From Nonomuraea pusilla (GTDB lineage Bacteria > Actinomycetota > Actinomycetes > Streptosporangiales > Streptosporangiaceae): a stretch of 64,000 nucleotides of DNA. The position numbers and the translations under genes were made by a program. The notes under the pieces are model-generated. The model had not been told where the DNA came from. It searched no databases and saw only the letters and a list, made by a program, of their open reading frames with translations. Positions 40,754 through 49,972 of the stretch are shown here, in pieces (positions within the stretch are counted from its first letter, which is position 1; every line of letters begins with the position of its first letter). Location of the stretch: the NCBI RefSeq assembly GCF_900109355.1, contig NZ_FOBF01000011.1:216019-280018 (forward strand). The letters run 5' to 3'.

Positions 40754-43072
40754 ATGGAGGTCATCCGGATTCGCGGCGCGCGGGAGAACACGCTGAAGAA
40801 CGTGGATCTCGACCTGCCGAAGCGGCAGCTCACCGTCGTCACCGGGGTGTCGGGCTCGGGCAAGTCGTCCCTGGTCTTCGACACGCTCGCCGCCGAGTCC
40901 GGGCGGCAGCTCAACGAGACGTTCTCCGCCTTCGCCCAGAGCCGCCTGCCCACCTACGGGCAGCCCGATGTCGACCACCTGGAGAACCTGCCCGCCGTGA
41001 TCGTCGTCGACCAGAACCGGCTGTCGGGCGGTCCGCGCTCCACCATCGGCACGGTCACCGACATCGGGGCGCGCCTGCGGCTGCTGTTCTCCCGCGCGGG
41101 CACGCCGTCCGCCGGGCCGTCCAACGCCTACAGCTTCAACGACCCCGCCGGCATGTGCCCCACCTGCCAGGGCCTCGGCGTCGCCGCCACCGTGGACGTG
41201 GCCGCACTGGTGGACGACGACAGGTCCCTGGCCGAGGGGGCGATCACCTTCCCGCCGTTCGCCCCCGGCCAGTGGATGTGGAAGGCGTACGCGCGGTCGG
41301 GCTTCTTCGACGTCGAGAAGAAGATCCGTGACTACGGCCCGCGGGAGCGCGACATCCTGCTGAACGCCCCCGCGGGCAGCCTCAAGCCGCCCGCGGGCGT
41401 CGACGCCGCGGGCAGCGCGTACGAGGGCCTGCTGCCCCGCTTCACCCGCCTCTACCTGCACCGCGAGCCCGAGTCGTTCAAGGGCGCGCAGCGGGAGGCG
41501 TTCGAGCGGATCGTCGTACGACGCCGCTGCCCCGACTGCGACGGCACCCGGCTGGCGGCGCCCGCCCGCGCCTGCCTGGTGGAGGGCCGCTCCATCGCCG
41601 ACTGCAACGCGATGCAGGCCGACGAGCTGCTCGCCTTCCTGGAAGCTCTCGACCGGCCCGAGGTCGCCCCGCTGCTGGCCGTGCTGCGCGGCCAGCTGCG
41701 CCGGCTGGCCGCCCTCGGCCTGGGCTACCTCAGCCTCGACCGGGCGACGTCCACGCTGTCCGGCGGCGAGTCGCAGCGCGTCAAGATGGTGCGCCACCTC
41801 GGCAGCGCCCTCACCGACCTGCTGTACGTCTTCGACGAGCCCACCGCCGGCCTGCACCCGCGCGACGTGCGCGCGCTCGGCGCGATGCTGCTCGACCTGC
41901 GCGACCGCGGCAACACCGTCATCGTCGTCGAGCACGACCCGGAGATCATGTCCATCGCCGACCACTGCGTCGACATGGGGCCGGGGGCGGGCGCGGCGGG
42001 CGGCCAGGTGGTCTACAGCGGCGACTACGCCGGGCTGCGCCGCGCCCCGACCCCCACGGGCAGGGGCCTGCGGGCCGTCAGGGCCGAACGCCCCGCGCCG
42101 AGGCGCCCCGCCGGCTGGCTCGTCATCGAGCACGCCCGCACCCACAACCTGCGCGACGTCACCGTACGCATCCCGCGCGGCGTCATGACGGCCGTCACCG
42201 GCGTGGCGGGATCGGGCAAGAGCAGCCTCGTCCTCGGCCACCTGCCCGCCGCCGAGCCAGGCGCCGTCGTCATCGACCAGAAGCCGCTGCGCGGCTCCCG
42301 CCGGTCCAACCCCGCCACCTTCACCGGCCTGCTCGACTCCGTCAGGCAGGTCTTCGCCAAGGCGACCGGGCAGCCGCCCGGCCTGTTCACCCCGAACTCG
42401 TCCGGCGGCTGCCCCGGCTGCGAGGGCGCGGGCGTCGTCTACACCGACCTGGCGTTCATGGAGGGCGTCACCACCCGCTGCGAGACCTGCGAGGGCAGGC
42501 GCTTCACCGCCGAGGCGCGGCGCCACACGGTCGGCGGCCGCAGCATCGCCGACGTCTTCGAGATGAGCGTGGACGAGGCGCTGCGCTTCTTCACCCAGCG
42601 GCCCATCCTGGCCACGCTCGGCCGCCTCGCCGACGTCGGCCTCGGCTACCTCACCCTCGGCCAGCCGCTCAGCTCCCTGTCGGGCGGCGAGCGGCAGCGG
42701 CTCAAGCTCGCCGCCGAACTCGCCTCGCCCGGCCGCACGATCGTCCTGGACGAGCCCACCACCGGCCTGCACCTCGCCGACGTGGACCACCTCGTCGGGC
42801 TGATCGACCGGCTCGTCGACTCCGGCTCCACGGTCGTCGTCATCGAGCACAACCTCGACGTCGTCCTCGCGGCCGACTGGATCGTCGACCTCGGGCCGGA
42901 GGCGGGACGGGACGGCGGCAGGGTCGTCTTCGAGGGCACCCCGCACGAGATGATCAAGAACGCCTCCACCCACACCGCCGTCCACCTGCGCGGATACGTG
43001 TCAGCGAGCGCGGAGGCGTCCGGGGCGGCGTCCAGGGACGAAGGGGCACCGGCCAGGGACCTTCGGCCCTGA
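40754..43072 (+). CDS. UvrA paralogue (short, drug-resistance type ABC ATPase)
   Basis: The 772-residue protein has two UvrA-type ATPase halves. The first has Walker A GVSGSGKSS, signature STLSGGESQR and FDEPTAGLHPRD. The second has GVAGSGKSS, SSLSGGERQR and LDEPTTGLHLAD. Zinc-finger pairs are CPTC...CPDC and CPGC...CETC. Housekeeping UvrA has about 940 residues; the UvrB-interaction and insertion regions are shortened here, as in DrrC/class III UvrA proteins that confer resistance to DNA-binding drugs. ATG at 40754 follows GAGGAGGGGC; the GTG three bases upstream is an alternative. Likely controlled by the TetR-type motif at 40711-40736. Confidence 0.9.
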   Translation: MEVIRIRGARENTLKNVDLDLPKRQLTVVTGVSGSGKSSLVFDTLAAESGRQLNETFSAFAQSRLPTYGQPDVDHLENLPAVIVVDQNRLSGGPRSTIGTVTDIGARLRLLFSRAGTPSAGPSNAYSFNDPAGMCPTCQGLGVAATVDVAALVDDDRSLAEGAITFPPFAPGQWMWKAYARSGFFDVEKKIRDYGPRERDILLNAPAGSLKPPAGVDAAGSAYEGLLPRFTRLYLHREPESFKGAQREAFERIVVRRRCPDCDGTRLAAPARACLVEGRSIADCNAMQADELLAFLEALDRPEVAPLLAVLRGQLRRLAALGLGYLSLDRATSTLSGGESQRVKMVRHLGSALTDLLYVFDEPTAGLHPRDVRALGAMLLDLRDRGNTVIVVEHDPEIMSIADHCVDMGPGAGAAGGQVVYSGDYAGLRRAPTPTGRGLRAVRAERPAPRRPAGWLVIEHARTHNLRDVTVRIPRGVMTAVTGVAGSGKSSLVLGHLPAAEPGAVVIDQKPLRGSRRSNPATFTGLLDSVRQVFAKATGQPPGLFTPNSSGGCPGCEGAGVVYTDLAFMEGVTTRCETCEGRRFTAEARRHTVGGRSIADVFEMSVDEALRFFTQRPILATLGRLADVGLGYLTLGQPLSSLSGGERQRLKLAAELASPGRTIVLDEPTTGLHLADVDHLVGLIDRLVDSGSTVVVIEHNLDVVLAADWIVDLGPEAGRDGGRVVFEGTPHEMIKNASTHTAVHLRGYVSASAEASGAASRDEGAPARDLRP

Positions 43073-43145
43073 CGGGCGGCCCGCGCCGCGCCGCACGATG
43101 GAGGGTGGCGTCCAGGTGCCGAGGATCCGTCCACGGAGGAGGCGT

Positions 43146-44537
43146 ATGCGGCTCGTCCAAGAGACCCCTTACCGGTTCCGCCTCGACAGGACCGGCCCCA
43201 TGCGGGTGCCCGGGGTCGTGTTCGCCTCCGCCACGCTGCTCCTCGAGGACGAGGCGCTGCGGCAGGTGGCGAACGTGGCCACGCTGCCCGGCATCGTCCG
43301 CGCCTCCTACGGCATGCCCGACCTGCACTGGGGCTACGGCTTCCCCATCGGCGGCGTCGCGGCCACCGACGTGGAGCAGGGCGGCGTCGTCTCGCCCGGA
43401 GGCGTCGGCTTCGACATCTCGTGCGGCGTCCGGCTGCTCGCCTCCGACACGCGCCGCGACGGCCTGCCGCTCCACCGGCTCATGGACCTGCTCGGCGACA
43501 CCGTCCCGCGCGGCGCGGCCACCGGCGCCCTCTGGACGCTGTCCGGCCGTCCCGAACTGGAGGCCATCCTGCGCGACGGCGCCCGCCACGCCGTCGGACA
43601 GGGCAGAGGCGTGCCCCGCGACCTGGAACGGTGCGAGGACTTCGGCGCCCTGCCGGGAGCCGACCCCGCCCAGGTCGGCGCCCGCGCGATGGAGCGCGGG
43701 CTCGGCCAGGTGGGCAGCCTCGGCTCCGGCAACCACTTCCTGGAGCTGCAGACCGTCGAGCAGGTCTACGACGAGGCCGTGGCCGCCGCGTTCGGGCTGC
43801 GTGCCGGGCAGGTGTGCGTGATGATCCACTGCGGGTCACGGGGGCTCGGGCACCAGATCTGCACCGACCACGTCCGCGCCATGGACAAGGCGATGGCCGG
43901 GTACGGCATCGACGTGCCCGACCGGCAGCTCGCCTGCGCGCCCGTCGAGTCGCCCGAGGGGCGGGCGTACCTGGGGGCGATGGCGGCGGCGGCCAACTAC
44001 GGCCGCGCCAACCGCCAGGCCCTCGGCCAGGCCGCCAGGGACGCCTTCTCCTCCATCGCCGGGGCCCGGCTCGACCTCGTGTACGACGTCTCCCACAACC
44101 TGGCCAAGATCGAGGAGCACGACGGCAGGCTCCTGTGCGTCCACCGCAAGGGCGCCACCCTGGCGCTGCCCCCCGGGCATCCCGGCCTGCCCGGCGACCT
44201 GCGACTCGTCGGGCAGCCCGTCCTCATCCCCGGCACCATGGGCACCGCCTCGTACGTGCTGGCCGGCGTCGCGGGCGGGGAGGCGTTCCACTCCACCTGC
44301 CACGGCGCGGGCCGCACCCAGAGCAGGCACCAGGCCGCCCGCGCGATCAGCGGCAAGGAGCTGCGCGCCCGGCTGGAGTCGCGCGGCATCGCCGTACGCG
44401 GCCTGGGCTGGCGCGGCCTGGCGGAGGAGGCGCCGAGCGCGTACAAGGACGTGGACGCCGTGGTCGCCGCCAGCGAGGGCGCCGGACTGTGCCGCAGGGT
44501 CGCCAGGCTGGTGCCCATCGGCGTGGTGAAGGGCTGA
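43146..44537 (+). CDS. rtcB: RNA-splicing ligase RtcB
   Basis: The 463-residue protein keeps the RtcB metal and catalytic set: the Cys in GFDISCGVR, His in GSGNHFLELQ, HCGSRGLGHQ, VSHNLAKIEEH, and the guanylate-accepting His in CHGAGRTQSR. It joins RNA 2',3'-cyclic phosphate and 5'-OH ends with GTP and Mn2+. ATG at 43146 has a near-perfect Shine-Dalgarno (CACGGAGGAGG). Archease follows after 4 bp. In bacteria such operons are linked to RNA repair after ribotoxin or antibiotic damage. Confidence 0.94.
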   Translation: MRLVQETPYRFRLDRTGPMRVPGVVFASATLLLEDEALRQVANVATLPGIVRASYGMPDLHWGYGFPIGGVAATDVEQGGVVSPGGVGFDISCGVRLLASDTRRDGLPLHRLMDLLGDTVPRGAATGALWTLSGRPELEAILRDGARHAVGQGRGVPRDLERCEDFGALPGADPAQVGARAMERGLGQVGSLGSGNHFLELQTVEQVYDEAVAAAFGLRAGQVCVMIHCGSRGLGHQICTDHVRAMDKAMAGYGIDVPDRQLACAPVESPEGRAYLGAMAAAANYGRANRQALGQAARDAFSSIAGARLDLVYDVSHNLAKIEEHDGRLLCVHRKGATLALPPGHPGLPGDLRLVGQPVLIPGTMGTASYVLAGVAGGEAFHSTCHGAGRTQSRHQAARAISGKELRARLESRGIAVRGLGWRGLAEEAPSAYKDVDAVVAASEGAGLCRRVARLVPIGVVKG

Positions 44538-44541
44538 GCCG

Positions 44542-44940
44542 GTGCGCGGGCACCGCACCCTCCCGCACACGGCCGACAGCCGCGTCCAGGCGTGGGCGCC
44601 GACGCGGGACGAGTGCGTGGCCGAGGCCCTGCTCGCCGTGACGGACAGCTTCCTCGACACCGCCGGCGCCGTCCCCGTCGCCGGGCACCTGCTGCGCCTC
44701 GAACCGGCCGAGCCCGAGGACCGCCTGGTCGCCGCCCTGGAGGAGATCATCTACCTCATGGACACGACCGGCCGTGTCCCCGTCCGCGCCGCCGCCGAGG
44801 ATGACGTCCTGCGGCTCGGCATGGCCGACACCGGCGCGCTGCCCCAGATCGGCGCGGTGCCCAAGGCGGTCGCGCTGAGCGGGCTGTCCTTCACCGAGGG
44901 ACCGAACGGCTGGACCTGCGAAGCCACCCTCGACGTCTGA
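44542..44940 (+). CDS. Archease
   Basis: The 132-residue protein has the archease pattern: HTADSRVQAWAPTRDECVAEAL near the start, LEEIIYLMDTTGRVP in the middle and the Asp-containing end EATLDV. Archease promotes guanylylation and multiple turnover of RtcB. GTG at 44542 comes 4 bp after the rtcB stop, so the two form an operon. Confidence 0.9.
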   Translation: MRGHRTLPHTADSRVQAWAPTRDECVAEALLAVTDSFLDTAGAVPVAGHLLRLEPAEPEDRLVAALEEIIYLMDTTGRVPVRAAAEDDVLRLGMADTGALPQIGAVPKAVALSGLSFTEGPNGWTCEATLDV

Positions 44941-44955
44941 ACCCACCCTCCGGAG

Positions 44956-45555
44956 TCACCGCGGCAGGCGGTAGGCGCGGCCCTCCACGCCCCACTCGCC
45001 GAACGGCAGCGGCTCGCCCGCGTCGATCGCCCGGATCGACGGCCTGCCGACGTGCGCGAACACCAGGCGTCCCACGCCGAGGGCGCGCGCCCGCGCCGCG
45101 GTGTCTAGGACCGCCGCGTGCCCGCCCACGCCGCCCGCGAACCTGATGGGCCTCCGCCACCCGGCCGCGTCGGCGAACATCACGTCCACGCCCGCCGCCC
45201 AGCCGGGGAACTCCCAGAACTCCGGCGCCCACGCCGCCGTCCCGCCGCCGTACTCCAGCAGGTAGCCGTACGCCGGATGCGAGGTGTGCGCCACCGGCAG
45301 CGGCGTGACCGTCAGGGCGCCCAGGCGCAGCGCCTCCACCGCCGGACGCAGCCCCAGCGCGCCGGCGCGCCGCCGGATGTCGGCGATCAGCTCGCACCGC
45401 GGGTCGCACACGAGCCAGGCCGCCACCGGGCCGGACGGGCTCGCGTCACCGCCGCCGTCGAGCATCACCGCCCGGCCGCCGGCTTCGACCAGCAGCCCGG
45501 CGGGCCTGAACCGCGGCGACGCCGCCGCCCCGACCCCCAGCAACGTCATCCGCAC
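44956..45555 (-). CDS. Metallo-beta-lactamase-fold protein with missing HxHxDH
   Basis: The 199-residue protein has the MBL start pattern (MTLLGVGAAASPRFRPAGLLVEAGGRAVMLDGGG) and later HTSHPAYGYLLEY and VFAHVGRPS. The canonical HxHxDH zinc motif after the first strand pair is absent; VCDPRC occupies that area. The C-terminal His ligands are partly kept. It may be a single-metal or non-catalytic member. Convergent with the archease gene. GTG at 45555 or ATG at 45549 is the start. Confidence 0.7.
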   Translation of the reverse strand: MRMTLLGVGAAASPRFRPAGLLVEAGGRAVMLDGGGDASPSGPVAAWLVCDPRCELIADIRRRAGALGLRPAVEALRLGALTVTPLPVAHTSHPAYGYLLEYGGGTAAWAPEFWEFPGWAAGVDVMFADAAGWRRPIRFAGGVGGHAAVLDTAARARALGVGRLVFAHVGRPSIRAIDAGEPLPFGEWGVEGRAYRLPR

Positions 45556-45735
45556 GCCACCACCCCCCGCACGGGCCACCACCGGCCTGCGCGCACCGGC
45601 GAAGGGCTCGCACGCATCGCCGGCGCATCGTCAACGTATCAACGGCCGGTCCCAGACTCCGGAGACATGAGGGACGCACGCGAAGGAAAGTTCCGCGCCG
45701 GCGTCCCTGTCCGCGAATGATCAGGAGGAATCGCC

Positions 45736-46083
45736 ATGTTCACCGCTCACGTCGTCATCACCGTCGTGGCCGCCGTCTGGGTCGGCTTCTCCGGCTTCTC
45801 GCTGCTGCGCAGGGCCGACTTCGTCGCCAAGCCACTGATCGAGTACGGCGTGCCGCAGTCGTGGTGGCTCTGGCTGGGTGCGGCCAAGGCCGCCGGAGCG
45901 ATCGGGCTGCTGGCCGGTCTGGCGGTTCCCGCGATCGGCGTCGCCGCGGGGATCGGCCTGGTCCTGTACTTCGCCGGAGCGGTCGTCACCGTGCTGCGGG
46001 CCCGGTCGTACAGGACCGTCGTGTTCCCGCTGCTGTACCTGGCACCCGTCATCGCCGCCCTGGCCGTGGGCGCGGCGGCATAG
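45736..46083 (+). CDS. DoxX-like small membrane protein
   Basis: The 115-residue protein has four predicted membrane helices (about 5-22, 40-60, 63-85, 95-113) and the DoxX-family middle KPLIEYGVPQSWWLWLGAAKAAGAIGLLAGL. The role is uncertain; family members sit near redox genes. ATG at 45736 follows CAGGAGGAA. First gene of an accessory patch with several broken genes. Confidence 0.8.
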   Translation: MFTAHVVITVVAAVWVGFSGFSLLRRADFVAKPLIEYGVPQSWWLWLGAAKAAGAIGLLAGLAVPAIGVAAGIGLVLYFAGAVVTVLRARSYRTVVFPLLYLAPVIAALAVGAAA

Positions 46084-46162
46084 GGCGAGGACGTCACCTG
46101 GTCCAGACGGCACGGGCCCCCGCCGCTCCGACACGGGTGCGGAGGGCGGGGCCGCCGCCGGG

Positions 46163-46290
46163 TCAGGTGCGCCGGCAGCCGGGGAGCGTCGTCATGCCGC
46201 TCTCCGTGTGGTGGATGGCAGTGGATCGTCCACAGGCCCGGGTTGTCCGCGTCGATCTCGACGCGGACCCGGCCCGAGCGGCACCGCGAG
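46163..46290 (-). pseudogene. Multicopper oxidase C-terminal remnant, frameshifted
   Basis: The minus strand reads RVEIDADNPGLWTIHCH, the copper-ligand tail of multicopper oxidases (family form IHCHNxYHxExGMMT). A frameshift follows; HHTESGMTTLPGCRRT and a stop continue in the next frame. Everything upstream of about 46290 is lost. A fragment with no function expected. Confidence 0.75.
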
Positions 46291-46295
46291 GACCC

Positions 46296-46585
46296 TCATG
46301 CCCGCCGCCCGCCGTCGACCGACATCGCGATCCCGGTGACGTAGGACGCGGCGTCCGAGCAGAGCCAGACCGCCGCCGCCGCGACCTCCTCCGGCGTGGC
46401 CAACCGGCCGAGCGGCGTGATCCGCCGGCTCTCCTGACCAGCTCGGTGGTCTCGGCCGCCGTGCTCGCGTCGATGTCGAGCACGGCCACCGCGGCGTCGC
46501 CGCGGGCGCACTCCAGCGCCGTCGCGCGGCCGATCCCACTGCCGGCGCCCGTGACCAGCCCGACCTTTCCGGAAAGGTCGCTCAT
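46296..46585 (-). pseudogene. Short-chain dehydrogenase with large internal deletion and frameshift
   Basis: It begins MSDLSGKVGLVTGAGSGIGRATALE, the SDR cofactor site, and runs to about residue 52. It then switches frame near 46430 into SRRITPLGRLATPEEVAAAAVWLCSDAAS...VDGGRRA, the family's C-terminus. About 150 codons, including the catalytic Ser-Tyr-Lys, are missing. The start overlaps the preceding gene's stop (ATGA), so it was once part of a coupled pair. Confidence 0.85.
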
Positions 46586-46899
46586 GCCAGCGGCTCATGG
46601 TTCGCCCAGGCGACCCTGTACGGGTGCCGCGACTGCCAGTGGTCGATGACCTCGTGCAGGCCGGGCGCCGTGAACGCCTTCGCCAGCGCCTCGATGTCGG
46701 CCACGGCCACCTGCACGATCGCGGTCGCGATCAGCGCCGGGATGGCCTCCTCTCCGGGGACGGGGATGTGGCGCCGGGCCGCGACCGACTGCGCGAAACC
46801 GGTGTCGAGCATGACCCGTTCGATGTCTGCAAGGTACTGATCGAGCTCACTCGCGGGCAGCGGACGCTCGAAGGAGACCATCATCGTGTGCGTAATCAT
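46582..46899 (-). CDS. Small hypothetical protein (105 aa)
   Basis: The protein begins MITHTMMVSFERPLPASELDQYLADIERVMLDTGF and has a ferredoxin-like alternation of strands and helices, with VQVAVADIEALAKAFTAPGLHEVIDHW near the end. No family is recognised with confidence; a dimeric alpha/beta-barrel fold is possible. It was coupled to the now broken SDR gene and is divergent from the LysR gene 70 bp away, which is its probable regulator. Confidence 0.6.
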   Translation of the reverse strand: MITHTMMVSFERPLPASELDQYLADIERVMLDTGFAQSVAARRHIPVPGEEAIPALIATAIVQVAVADIEALAKAFTAPGLHEVIDHWQSRHPYRVAWANHEPLA

Positions 46900-46969
46900 G
46901 CAGCAATTCTCGATGGCGTACGCCGCTGAAGTCCAAGACCCGCTCACTCTTCGGCGATAACCTGGAGGC

Positions 46970-47902
46970 ATGGTTGAACTGGAGACCAGAGAGCTCGCGT
47001 ACTTCATCGCGGTCGCCGACGAGCTGCACTTCGGCCGGGCCGCCGCCCGGCTCTCGATCGCCCAGCCGGCACTGTCGAAGGCGATCCGGCGCATCGAGAC
47101 CCGGCTCGGCGTCCCGCTGTTCATCCGCTCCAGCCGGCACGTCGAGCTCACCCCGGCAGGGGAGGCGCTGCGCGAACACGGGCGGCACGCGCTCAACGCG
47201 GTGAGCGTCGCCGTCCGGAATGCCCGGCGCGCCGGCGACCCCCAGGCCCACCTGCGGCTGGTGATCAAGCCCGGCGGCGACGCCGGCCTGTTGTCCGGGA
47301 TCCTGGCCGCATACGCCCACCAGCCCGACGCCCGCCAGGTGGACATCCTGTTCAGCGGCCCCGCCGACCGCGCCGACATCCTGCGCGACGGACGGGCCGA
47401 CGCCGGCCTGCTGTACGCGCCGTTCGACGACCTCGACGGCCTGGCCCACGAGACACTGCTCGTGGAGGACCGCGTGGTCGTCGTCCCGTCCGGTCACCGG
47501 CTGGCCGGTCACGCTTCGGCGCGCATGTCCGACCTGGAGGGTGAGACGCTGCCCCGCTGGAAGGGGATACCCGGGGGCGACGGCAGCGGTCCCGAGGTCG
47601 CCGACGTGGTCCAGATGCTCCAACTCATCACGGTGGGCCGGATGGTCGGGGTGCTGCCCCGCTCGCTGGTCGAGCCGGTCCCGGCCGGCCTGGTCTGCGT
47701 CCCGGTGACCGACGCGCCGCCCAGCCGCCTGGTGCTCGCCTGGAACGAGCAGGACCGCCGGCCGCTGGTCGCCTCGTTCGTGGCCGCCGCGCTCAGGCCG
47801 CGCCGGCACGCGACCCGATCAGACCTCGACGGACCCGACGCGCCACCCGGTTCGGACGGCGAGCGGCTCGTGCCGGAGGGCGAACGCCGGGAACCTTCGT
47901 GA
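46970..47902 (+). CDS. LysR-family transcriptional regulator
   Basis: The 310-residue protein has an N-terminal LysR HTH (ELETRELAYFIAVADELHFGRAAARLSIAQPALSKAIRRIE in two stretches) and a substrate-binding domain starting near residue 90. The C-terminal 30 residues are polar and disordered. It is divergent from the small hypothetical/SDR pair, the usual LysR arrangement. Because the SDR target is destroyed, the regulatory unit may be decaying. Confidence 0.88.
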   Translation: MVELETRELAYFIAVADELHFGRAAARLSIAQPALSKAIRRIETRLGVPLFIRSSRHVELTPAGEALREHGRHALNAVSVAVRNARRAGDPQAHLRLVIKPGGDAGLLSGILAAYAHQPDARQVDILFSGPADRADILRDGRADAGLLYAPFDDLDGLAHETLLVEDRVVVVPSGHRLAGHASARMSDLEGETLPRWKGIPGGDGSGPEVADVVQMLQLITVGRMVGVLPRSLVEPVPAGLVCVPVTDAPPSRLVLAWNEQDRRPLVASFVAAALRPRRHATRSDLDGPDAPPGSDGERLVPEGERREPS

Positions 47903-47924
47903 GGTTCTGGGCGTCCTACGTGTC

Positions 47925-48476
47925 ATGCGTATGATCGTTACTGCGGCCGTCACCGGGGCCGGCATCCTCGTCTTCCCGTCCGCCTCGGCCGCGACCGCCG
48001 TATCGGCTCCGCAGAAGGCGTGTACGTTCACCTGGTTCAACATCGACGACCGTGACGTGCTCACCGCGGTCTCCGAGGCGAAGACGTTGGCCAAGGGCGA
48101 GACGTGGGTGCCGTCCATGCAGGTGTTGCGGTCGGGCGTCGCGCAGGTGACCGGGGTGAAGCTCGACCAGCCGCAGGCGGCGATCACGTCGTTGGGCGAG
48201 CAGATCCGCCGGCCGTTGGCGCCGATCGGCGGGACGTACCCGTCCAGGGGGCGTCACGGTGAGAACTCCTTCGGCGGCGCCGGCCGGTATGTCGTCTACC
48301 AGATGGTGTCCCGCCTGGTGGACGCCGACTTCGTGGTGGAGTGCGGCGGTAAGCGGCTCGGCGCGGGACACGCCACCTCCTGGCAGCCGGGCGACGCCGG
48401 CGGGACGGCCCAGTGCGGCGTCAAGACGGGGGACAAGACGCGCATCGCGGACCTGGCGCTCCGGCTGGCCTGCTAG
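47925..48476 (+). CDS. Small secreted protein of unknown function
   Basis: The 183-residue protein has a Sec signal (MIVTAAVTGAGILVFPSASA, cleavage near residue 22-27). The mature part is ~155 residues with four Cys (KACTFTW, VECGG, AQCGV, terminal RLAC), probably two disulfides. No domain is recognised. ATG at 47925 and at 47931 are both possible. It begins 22 bp after the LysR gene on the same strand. Confidence 0.6.
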   Translation: MRMIVTAAVTGAGILVFPSASAATAVSAPQKACTFTWFNIDDRDVLTAVSEAKTLAKGETWVPSMQVLRSGVAQVTGVKLDQPQAAITSLGEQIRRPLAPIGGTYPSRGRHGENSFGGAGRYVVYQMVSRLVDADFVVECGGKRLGAGHATSWQPGDAGGTAQCGVKTGDKTRIADLALRLAC

Positions 48477-48671
48477 CAGCCAGAGCCGATCCCCGCGAAG
48501 CAGGTGACGTTCGTCGCGCCGGCTGTCGCTCGGCGGCGTCTGTCAGCTTGGGGCGGCGGCCTCGGCCGTGACGGCGGCCATCCGAGGTCGGCATGATCGG
48601 CCCTTCTCGTAGGGCCTGGAGATCATATGGAAGGGCCGGGCGTCCTCGGCGAGCATGCCAGGACGGGTCGG

Positions 48672-48847
48672 TCACCCGGGTGCCTGATCGTCCTGCGCCG
48701 GGACCGGCAGGACGTTCTCGGCGCGGCAGGACCGGCCGGTGAGCAGGTTGGTGGTGGCGCCGGTGATGACCGAGTCGAGCCGGTCACGGGTCTCGGTCAG
48801 ATCGGCGATCCGCTTGTCGATGTTGTCACGCTGAGTCGCCGGCCGGG
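48672..48847 (-). pseudogene. MerR-family regulator C-terminal remnant
   Basis: The minus strand encodes RDNIDKRIADLTETRDRLDSVITGATTNLLTGRSCR, the dimerisation helix and tail of a MerR-type regulator (two pieces of a longer run). The DNA-binding N-terminus is absent, and no start codon fits the remaining frame. Divergent from the broken hydrolase gene, which it may once have regulated. Confidence 0.65.
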
Positions 48848-48861
48848 CGAGCGGCTCGGGC

Positions 48862-49838
48862 GTGGCGCGACCGTCGGCGACGCACGGCATGAGCTCGACG
48901 ATGACCGCGGCGACCGGCATCATCAGCGGCCTCGCCGCAACGCCGGTCGTCTCGGCCGAGCCGATCGTGCTGCCTGCCCGCGAGCGCGGCGACGACCTGC
49001 GCGTACGCGTGTCCGCGCCGGTCACAGGACACGACCTGCTGATCATCTGGTTCGCGCACGGGTTCGGCTCGAACCCGGACGGTTACGCGCCCCTGACCGA
49101 CTACTGGGCCGCCCACGGCTTCGTGATGATCCAGGCCACCCACCTGGCCCCAGAAGGCTGAACCTCGCCGCGGACGACCCGCAAGCCCCGGCTGTGGCGG
49201 TTCCGCGTCGCCGACATGAAGCGCGTTCCTCGACGACCTCGACGTGCTGGAAGCAGCCGTCCCAGGCCCGGCCGGGCAGCGTGGACCGCGGTCGCGTCGC
49301 CGCGGCCGGGCACTCCTTCGCCGGCCAGACCGCCGCGGTCCTGCTGGGCCTGCGCGTCGCCGACCCGCGCACCGGAGTCGCGGAAGACCTGTCCGACCCG
49401 CGGATCACCGCCGGCCTCCTCCTGGCCACGGCCGGAAAGGGCGGCGACCATCTGTCGCCCTTCGCCGCCGAGAACCTCCCCTGGCTGCGGGAGATGGACT
49501 TCTCCCACGTCACCGCGCCGGCGCTCGTGGTAGCCGGCGACAAGGACGCCCTCCCGCCGACCACCCAGGGACCGGAATGGACCATCGAGCCCTACGCCCT
49601 CAGCCCTGGCCCCAAGAGCCTGCTCACCCTCTTCGACGCCCAGCACTCCCTCGGCGGCATCTCCAGGTACGAGGCCGCTGAGACCACCGATGAGAACCCG
49701 GCACGCGTCGCCCTCGTCCAGCAGGTCACCCTCGCCTGCCTGCGCCACGTCCTCGGCATCGACGGCTCCGCCTGGGCCGCCGCGCAGGCGGCCCTCGCCG
49801 GCACCCGCCATCCGACGGGACGACTCGAATCCAAGTGA
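48862..49838 (+). pseudogene. Alpha/beta-hydrolase gene with multiple frameshifts
   Basis: The first part reads GHDLLIIWFAHGFGSNPDGYAPLTDYWAAHGFVMIQATHL, with the oxyanion HG motif, and then stops at 49161. The expected continuation appears in other frames: LNLAADDP, RKPRLWRFRVADMKR, then DRGRVAAAGHSFAGQTAAVLLGL, which contains the nucleophile elbow GHSFAG. The rest runs open to 49838, including VVAGDKDAL and FDAQHSLGG with the late His. At least three shifts between about 49150 and 49290 break the gene. Sequencing error is the alternative explanation. Confidence 0.75.
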
Positions 49839-49972
49839 GGCCTGCACCCGTACGACGGCAGCCTGCCAGGGACGGCCACCCAGGCGAGCACCGGCCGGTT
49901 CCGTCGGTAGGGGGCGACGAACGTGGAAGAAAAACTTCAGTCGCCACAGTAGATATTCGTGCCGCGGGCGGC

